Of a DNA stretch of 64,000 nt, positions 60,401 through 64,000 are shown one piece after another. The stretch's first letter is position 1, and the number at the start of each line of letters is the position of its first letter. Origin of the DNA: Verrucomicrobiia bacterium. GTDB lineage: Bacteria; Verrucomicrobiota; Verrucomicrobiia; Limisphaerales; DSYF01. Both the position numbers and the translations under genes were made by a program. The notes under the pieces are model-generated. The model made no database searches and was not told the DNA's origin. It saw only the letters and a list, made by a program, of their open reading frames with translations. Location: positions 1 through 64,000 of the forward strand of contig DASTWL010000011.1 in NCBI GenBank assembly GCA_035765895.1, written 5' to 3'.

Positions 60401-60623
60401 CGATGGCGCATTCGATCATTTCAGCCTGGCCCCAGAAATACGCCACCCCGCCCGTTTGCGTGTCTTTGAACCAGCCGTTCGTCCCGCTGAGGCTGTAGAA
60501 GGCGTTGTTGTAGGCCACGGCCATTGCGTCGGCGTCCTTGGCCGTGTAGGCGCGCGCCCCCAGCACCGGACCGAGCAGACACAAAACCAGCACCAGCAAA
60601 AATGAATTGGGATTGCGCGGCAT
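57471..60623 (-). CDS. Secreted GH76 (alpha-1,6-mannanase-like) protein with LamG and FN3 modules
   Basis: 1050 aa from ATG 60623; ATG 60629 is also possible. Signal peptide 'SFLLVLVLCLLGPVLGARAY'. Residues about 25-370 match the GH76 alpha/alpha barrel, with the catalytic Asp pair 111-112 in 'WNIYNDDIMWAVLAFARG' and 'GGGLYWTTGNWTKNACVNGP', 'YNQGTFIGAAHFLGRTND'. Then a LamG domain (about 385-590, 'LTFNGVNSSVQVSNPAAADF'), FN3, a second LamG-type domain ('WPDASGHGFDALQPVTVNQP'), FN3, and a C-terminal module ending 'TRFFRLAAPQEPW'. The second LamG onward resembles the tail of the GH2 enzyme (25654-29421). GH76 enzymes cut alpha-1,6-mannan. A divergent GH92 gene starts 216 bp away. Confidence 0.9.
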   Translation of the reverse strand: MPRNPNSFLLVLVLCLLGPVLGARAYTAKDADAMAVAYNNAFYSLSGTNGWFKDTQTGGVAYFWGQAEMIECAIDAYEWTSNATYKGMITNLLNGFLKNNGSSWSWNIYNDDIMWAVLAFARGGRDTGNLNYCNIARANFDMCYARAWDNTLGGGLYWTTGNWTKNACVNGPGSIAASLLYQIYGDPAYLSKATDAYNWERAVLFNTNSGAISDAIGTNGVINTWASTYNQGTFIGAAHFLGRTNDAALAANYTMMKMTTGGILPEYGIAGNNSGFNAIFLRWLVRFMRDRNLQGTYGPWLQRNAEAAWNLRRPTDNLSWCQWLHPSPAGTNFYAWDCISSFEIMLAAEPTQDAALQALPANFIGAWPLDATTGTVAADLSANHNDGAVAGAAWTSAGLIGGCLTFNGVNSSVQVSNPAAADFSIALWVKTTQTAGTGQWYNGRGLVDGDAPFSSNDFGTALVGGKFAFGVGNPDTTLLSATAINNGNWHHCVATRQRDTGTIKVYVDGVLQATGSANKNVLNASGQLLFGAIASGGGYFNGSLDDIRIFPRVLDASEVAALYVCGIQPPSTAPANLRAVAGNGQVELTWSAAAGATSYNVKRSLIDGSPYIVVTNLAATTCTDAGLINNRTYYYVVSPVNSLGEGPDSDQASATPVARAAWFQASDLAALADGASVGIWPDASGHGFDALQPVTVNQPTFAATAVNGMPAVRFNATNNSYLWFYRPVQDDFTMIFVYQSSQGIGTGTAFWNGAGLVNGEVSGSVGDFGTALNANGQILAGVGNPDTTIHSATGLSNGQPHVITFKRTRSNGVIVLYVDSTPAGSASGGTQSLTAPNCLVLGAQGVLNNFLTGDLAEVQIYNAALSDADRLGQERALKCKYGIAGGAAPLPPGGLAGTAGNRQIALNWQASPGAEGCNLWRSTDYGASYQLIAAGLTTSSYVDHEAAGGQMNYYRLTASNDCGTGVNSAPLGVFLPLPSLSLTASAGALNLTWPDWASDWELYSTTNLTPPVQWNPVTSTVTSNNGRFSVSLPVDSQTRFFRLAAPQEPW

Positions 60624-60838
60624 ACACATCACATCACTCCGGGATTGGCAACAACTGGAGTTCGGCAAGTTTCCGAAAATGCGCCCGCGACGTCATGTCG
60701 CATGAAATGGGTGGCGCGCGGCGCCGGGCCAATTTGCTTTCTTGCGGCGGCACGGGCGCTTAAATATGGGTGCATGACACCAATTGCACGTGTTCCGGCG
60801 TTTGAATCAATCTCCGTTTGCGGGAGTCTGCTTTGAGC
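60624..60838. promoter_or_regulatory. Divergent intergenic region of the GH76/GH92 pair
   Basis: 215 bp between two outward-facing hydrolase genes, expected to hold both promoters. GGAG near 60637-60640 is the likely ribosome site for the GH76 gene. I could not identify an operator. Confidence 0.4.
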
Positions 60839-62977
60839 ATGAAAAAACACTTCGCGGCCCTGGCTGCGTTCGGGATGCTGGCGCTTGCGGCACAGGCCGA
60901 AAAACCGCTGGTGTCGTATGTGAATCCATTCCTCGGCACGGCGCCACTGACCAATGTGACCGACATCGGTTTCAATCCGCCCTGGCGGGTCTGGGCCGGG
61001 CTCACCTTTCCCGGCGCGTCCGTGCCCAATGCGATGGTGCAGCTCAGTCCCATCACCAAATTCGGCAGCGGCGCGGGCTACGAATACGAGGACACCGTCA
61101 TCCAGGCGTTTGCGCATTCCAACAAGGGGCATTGGAACCTCTGCCACATTCCCATCCTGCCGGTGACCGGCGAAGTGAACCCCAACGACTTCGGGTCCCG
61201 CTTCAGTCATGCCCGCGAGTCGGCGACGCCGGGGTATTATCAAGTGTTCCTGGAGCGCTATGGCATCAACGCGGAACTGACCACCACGCTCCACTGTGGC
61301 TACCACCGTTACACGTTTCCCGCCGGCGCAGCGGAAAAACTGGTGGTGAATCTTGCTGTCTCGAACGAGCGCGTCCGACGCTGGGGCCTGCAGCCGGATG
61401 GCGACTACGCGTTCCAGGGTTTTCAGCACGCGAACGAGAAGGTTTATTTCTACGCCCGGGCCAATCACAGAATCAAACGGATCAAAACGCTTCACGGGAC
61501 GCGCCACGATGTTTCGGTGGTCGAATTTGAGGCAGGAACGGGGCCGTTGGAAATCAAGCTCGGGCTCTCGTATGCCCGGCCGGACAACGCGCGCGACAAT
61601 TTGGAGGAGTTGGATGGGAAAAGCTTCGATCAGGTGCGGGCCGGGGCGGCGCAGGAATGGGAGGCATTGCTTTCCAAGATCCAGGTCAAGGGCGGCACCG
61701 AGCGCCAGAAGCGGCTGTTTTACTCGTGCCTTTACCGGTCGTTTCTCTGGCCGGCCTTGCGGAGTGACGTGAACGGCGAGTTTCTGGACGCGCACGATCG
61801 CGTGGTGCGGAAGGATTTCGCCTATTACACCGTTCCCTCGTTGTGGGATGATTATCGCAACAAGCTCGTCCTGTTTGGCCTGCTGTCGCCCAAAGTCACG
61901 GAGGATGTCATTCAATCGTTGGTGGACCGCGGCGAGGCGACGGGATTCATTCCCACGTTCTTCCACGGGGACCATGCGGCGCCGTTCATCGCGGGATCGT
62001 ATCTGCGCGGGCTGCGCGGTTTTGATGTCACCAATGCCTACCGGCTGTTGCTTCGCAACGCCACGGTGGAAGGGCCGTCGCGCCCTTACCTCGGGGAATA
62101 TCTTGCCAAGGGTTACATTGCCACGCCGGACATTGCGAACCCGAACGTGGAAACCAAGGCCCGGGCGGCCGTCACCAAAACCCTCGAATACGCCTACGAC
62201 GATTACGCGGTGGCTCTGCTCGCCAGGGCGCTCCATGACGAGACGAACTACACCATGCTTCTCAGGCGGTCGCACAATTTCACCAACCTCTTCGATCGCT
62301 CGACCGGCTTGATGCGCGGACGCCGTGAAAACGGCGACTGGGTGGAGCCGTTCAATCCGCAGTATCCCTATTACGAATACATGTATCGCGAGGCGAACGC
62401 CTGGCAATCCTCGTTCTTCGCGCCACAGGACACGCCGGGCCTGATCCGGCTGTTTCCCAGCCCGGGGGAGTTTGAGCATCAACTCGACCGGTTCTTTTCC
62501 ATTCCGTGGAATCCGCATTACATCGCGATGAACATCAACAGCTTCATCGGCCAGTATTGCCACGGCAACCAACCGGATCACGGCTTTCCCTACCTCTACT
62601 ACTTTGTCGGCAAACCGGAGAAGTCGCAGGCGATTCTGAACGAGATCATGGATCGCTTTTACGGCATGGAAGGTGGCAATACCTTGTGCGGCATGGATGA
62701 CGCCGGGGAGATGTCATCCTGGTATGTCTTCAACGCCATTGGCCTCTACACCTACTCGCCCGCGGATCCGGATTACATCGTCACCGTGCCCCTCTTCGAC
62801 GAGGTGAAACTGGATCTGGGAGGCAAGATGCCGCTGGTCATTCAAAAGCAGGGCTCCGGGACGAAAATCACCGGCATCAGTTTTGACGTCCACCCACTGG
62901 ACGGTTACTTCATCCCGCACCACGAACTGGTCAACGGGGGAAAGCTGGTCATCCGCACGGCCCCGGCCTCGCCCTGA
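60839..62977 (+). CDS. GH92 family glycosidase (alpha-mannosidase-like)
   Basis: 712 aa from ATG 60839 (MKKHFAALAAFGMLALAAQA, a signal peptide). GH92 blocks in order: 'YVNPFLGTAPLTN', 'FPGASVPNAMVQLSPITKFG', 'AFAHSNKGHWNLCHIPILPV', 'FYSCLYRSFLWPAL', 'YTVPSLWDDYRNKLVLFGLL', 'NQPDHGFPYLYYFVGKPEKS' and 'GMDDAGEMSSWYVFNAIGLY'. The family comprises Ca2+-dependent exo-alpha-mannosidases acting outside the cytoplasm. The motif is GMDDAGEMS where GNDDxGQMS is usual, which may shift linkage preference. Divergent from the GH76 gene, which suggests joint action on alpha-mannan. Confidence 0.94.
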   Translation: MKKHFAALAAFGMLALAAQAEKPLVSYVNPFLGTAPLTNVTDIGFNPPWRVWAGLTFPGASVPNAMVQLSPITKFGSGAGYEYEDTVIQAFAHSNKGHWNLCHIPILPVTGEVNPNDFGSRFSHARESATPGYYQVFLERYGINAELTTTLHCGYHRYTFPAGAAEKLVVNLAVSNERVRRWGLQPDGDYAFQGFQHANEKVYFYARANHRIKRIKTLHGTRHDVSVVEFEAGTGPLEIKLGLSYARPDNARDNLEELDGKSFDQVRAGAAQEWEALLSKIQVKGGTERQKRLFYSCLYRSFLWPALRSDVNGEFLDAHDRVVRKDFAYYTVPSLWDDYRNKLVLFGLLSPKVTEDVIQSLVDRGEATGFIPTFFHGDHAAPFIAGSYLRGLRGFDVTNAYRLLLRNATVEGPSRPYLGEYLAKGYIATPDIANPNVETKARAAVTKTLEYAYDDYAVALLARALHDETNYTMLLRRSHNFTNLFDRSTGLMRGRRENGDWVEPFNPQYPYYEYMYREANAWQSSFFAPQDTPGLIRLFPSPGEFEHQLDRFFSIPWNPHYIAMNINSFIGQYCHGNQPDHGFPYLYYFVGKPEKSQAILNEIMDRFYGMEGGNTLCGMDDAGEMSSWYVFNAIGLYTYSPADPDYIVTVPLFDEVKLDLGGKMPLVIQKQGSGTKITGISFDVHPLDGYFIPHHELVNGGKLVIRTAPASP

Positions 62978-63030
62978 CGACCTTTCACACCGACAAACAA
63001 ACTGGCCGGCGTGTTGAAGGGCAAATGAGA

Positions 63031-63060
63031 CCGCCCACTTCGTGTGCGTGAAGTGGGCGG
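63031..63060. terminator. Hairpin between convergent GH92 and AhpD-like genes
   Basis: CCGCCCACTTC / GAAGTGGGCGG is an 11-bp perfect stem with an 8-nt loop, placed between two converging genes. No strong T-run follows on either strand, so it may work as a bidirectional but weak terminator or an mRNA-end stabiliser. Confidence 0.55.
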
Positions 63061-63076
63061 CTTGCTGAAGCGGACT

Positions 63077-63379
63077 TCAACTCAGCGCATGAGTGGCATG
63101 CGTGATCGCGCCGCCTGCCCGCAGCGCCGCCGCCACGATGGCGGCTTCGGCCAGTTCCGCCTCCGTGGCTCCGGCCTTGCGCGCGTTCGCGGTGTGGATG
63201 CCGATGCAATAGGGGCATTGCGTTGTCACGGCCACCGCGACGGCAATGAGTTCCTTGTATTTCACCGGTATCGCGCCTTCCGCCACGGCCAGCTTGTCGA
63301 ACGTCCAGAACGCCTTCATCACTTCGGGCGCGAGGTCGTTCATCTGCTTGATCTTCGTCAGGTTCTCTTGGTTATACAT
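63077..63379 (-). CDS. Carboxymuconolactone decarboxylase-family protein (AhpD-like)
   Basis: 100 aa. The family helix and redox motif are visible: 'AVAVTTQCPYCIGIHTANAR' with C55, C58 and H62, then 'KAGATEAELAEAAIVAAALR'. Such small proteins act as alkylhydroperoxidase-like thiol reductants or decarboxylase relatives. The CxxC and His favour a peroxidase-type role. It is 34 bp downstream of a methyltransferase gene on the same strand and is probably co-transcribed with it. Confidence 0.92.
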   Translation of the reverse strand: MYNQENLTKIKQMNDLAPEVMKAFWTFDKLAVAEGAIPVKYKELIAVAVAVTTQCPYCIGIHTANARKAGATEAELAEAAIVAAALRAGGAITHATHALS

Positions 63380-63413
63380 GATGTGTGCTTTGTTGATTTT
63401 GATGTTTTCTCGT

Positions 63414-64000
63414 TCAGAACTTCATCGCGACCACTTCCAGATATTCGGCGGCAACTTCCGTCGTGCCGGGAATAATCGCGGTGTTGTGGCGGGTTTGCAG
63501 GTCCACCAGTTCCCGTTGCAGCGCGGATTGCCCGCTCGGGGGCAGGGATTCGAAGGCGCGCAGCGTCGGGCCGTAATGCTTGCGGAAGAACTCAACGGTC
63601 TCCGCGGGTGGAAACGGAAAGCGCATCATCGCGACCCGGCGCGTGAGCCGCACGTCGGTGAAGCTGCCATGCAGTCGTTCGCGGACGATCAATTCGTTGC
63701 CCCATTCCATTGGCGAGGGCAGGCCGGCGGGCGGCGGAGGGAGATGCGCTTTGAAGACGGTGAACATCTTCCCGATGAATCCTTCAACCGTCCAGTTCGC
63801 GAGCGCGATCTGCCCGCCAGGTTTCGTCACGCGCCACAATTCGGCCGTGGCGACCGGGGGTTGCGGCGTGAACATCACACCGAACATGCTGACGGCGAGG
63901 TCAAACGTGTTGTCCGCGAACGGCAACGCCTCCGCGTCTGCCTCCTGGAGCACGAGGTTCAATCCTTCCGCCGCAGCGCGGGTGCGCGCCTGGGCCAGCA
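63414..64000 (-). CDS. Class I SAM-dependent methyltransferase, 5' end beyond the window
   Basis: At least 195 codons are in the window; the frame stays open to the edge (…LAQARTRAAAEGLNLVLQEA), so the true start is outside. The visible part has the post-II region of a UbiE/Methyltransf_11 type enzyme: 'EADAEALPFADNTFDLAVSM', 'ELWRVTKPGGQIALANWTVE'. The SAM-binding GxGxG motif must lie upstream. The substrate is unknown. The neighbouring AhpD-like gene is likely in the same transcript. Confidence 0.88.
   Translation of the reverse strand, partial: LAQARTRAAAEGLNLVLQEADAEALPFADNTFDLAVSMFGVMFTPQPPVATAELWRVTKPGGQIALANWTVEGFIGKMFTVFKAHLPPPPAGLPSPMEWGNELIVRERLHGSFTDVRLTRRVAMMRFPFPPAETVEFFRKHYGPTLRAFESLPPSGQSALQRELVDLQTRHNTAIIPGTTEVAAEYLEVVAMKF

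Noticed and set aside
58920-60605. 561-codon plus-strand open frame opposite the GH76 gene
   Set aside because: Antisense shadow of a repetitive secreted protein; no domain visible.

Overview
The window is a GC-rich (by eye about 60%), densely coded chromosomal segment of a free-living heterotrophic bacterium. The mix of housekeeping genes, large secreted glycoside hydrolases with LamG/fibronectin-type modules and a shared C-terminal 'FFRL' module, DUF2959, DUF4256 and an 'A24' prepilin peptidase fits Verrucomicrobiota, most likely the Pedosphaera/Limisphaerales side. That placement is inference from gene style; no rRNA gene is present.

Layout. 1-1.4 kb: edge fragment and an SPFH protein with a C-terminal excisionase-type HTH. 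1.4-2.4 kb: gene-free DNA with an orphan terminator and a row of six 3-nt-loop hairpins. 2.42-3.63 kb: a complete IS3-family (IS407-like) element with an A6G frameshift signal; it cuts off an ApeA-like defence gene. 3.96-5.47 kb: carB coding only the N-terminal half of the large carbamoyl-phosphate synthase subunit. 5.7-12.4 kb: TPR protein, A-type Fe-S carrier, MgtE, and a TPP riboswitch with thiC. 12.4-16.4 kb: a foreign-looking patch with a ParB-like/hypothetical/truncated-ParA cassette, a broken DUF4256 copy, tetR-SDR-SnoaL remnant and an intact DUF4256 copy. 16.6-21.2 kb: class I ribonucleotide reductase nrdBA behind a cobalamin riboswitch with its own terminator. 21.4-25.5 kb: rsgA, a DUF2959 lipoprotein and a HerA-like ATPase. 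25.7-29.4 kb: a GH2 enzyme. 29.6-36.6 kb: SWI/SNF helicase, aroE, prepilin peptidase, lactate dehydrogenase, cytidylate-kinase-like protein. 36.9-46.5 kb: leuS, a giant double BadF-type activase, a UvrD-family helicase. 46.6-50.1 kb: an overlapping operon DUF151-holA-STAS-SpoIIE phosphatase. 50.2-51.9 kb: two ABC-2 permeases without an ATPase. 52-55.5 kb: glgP and rlmN. 55.8-63 kb: beta-propeller-like protein, tRNA-Leu(CAA), and divergent GH76 and GH92 mannan-active enzymes. 63-64 kb: AhpD-like protein and a methyltransferase running off the edge.

The most striking signals are not single genes. (i) Small repeats sit in frame inside essential genes: a double-hairpin (BIME-like) element in nrdA, a related one in leuS, and heptanucleotide tandem repeats in leuS (twice) and the UvrD-family helicase. 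(ii) The NrdB protein has Leu where the radical tyrosine should be, and its operon is under B12-riboswitch control, so the cell probably owns a second, B12-dependent reductase. (iii) CarB is split or truncated beside an IS-damaged defence gene.
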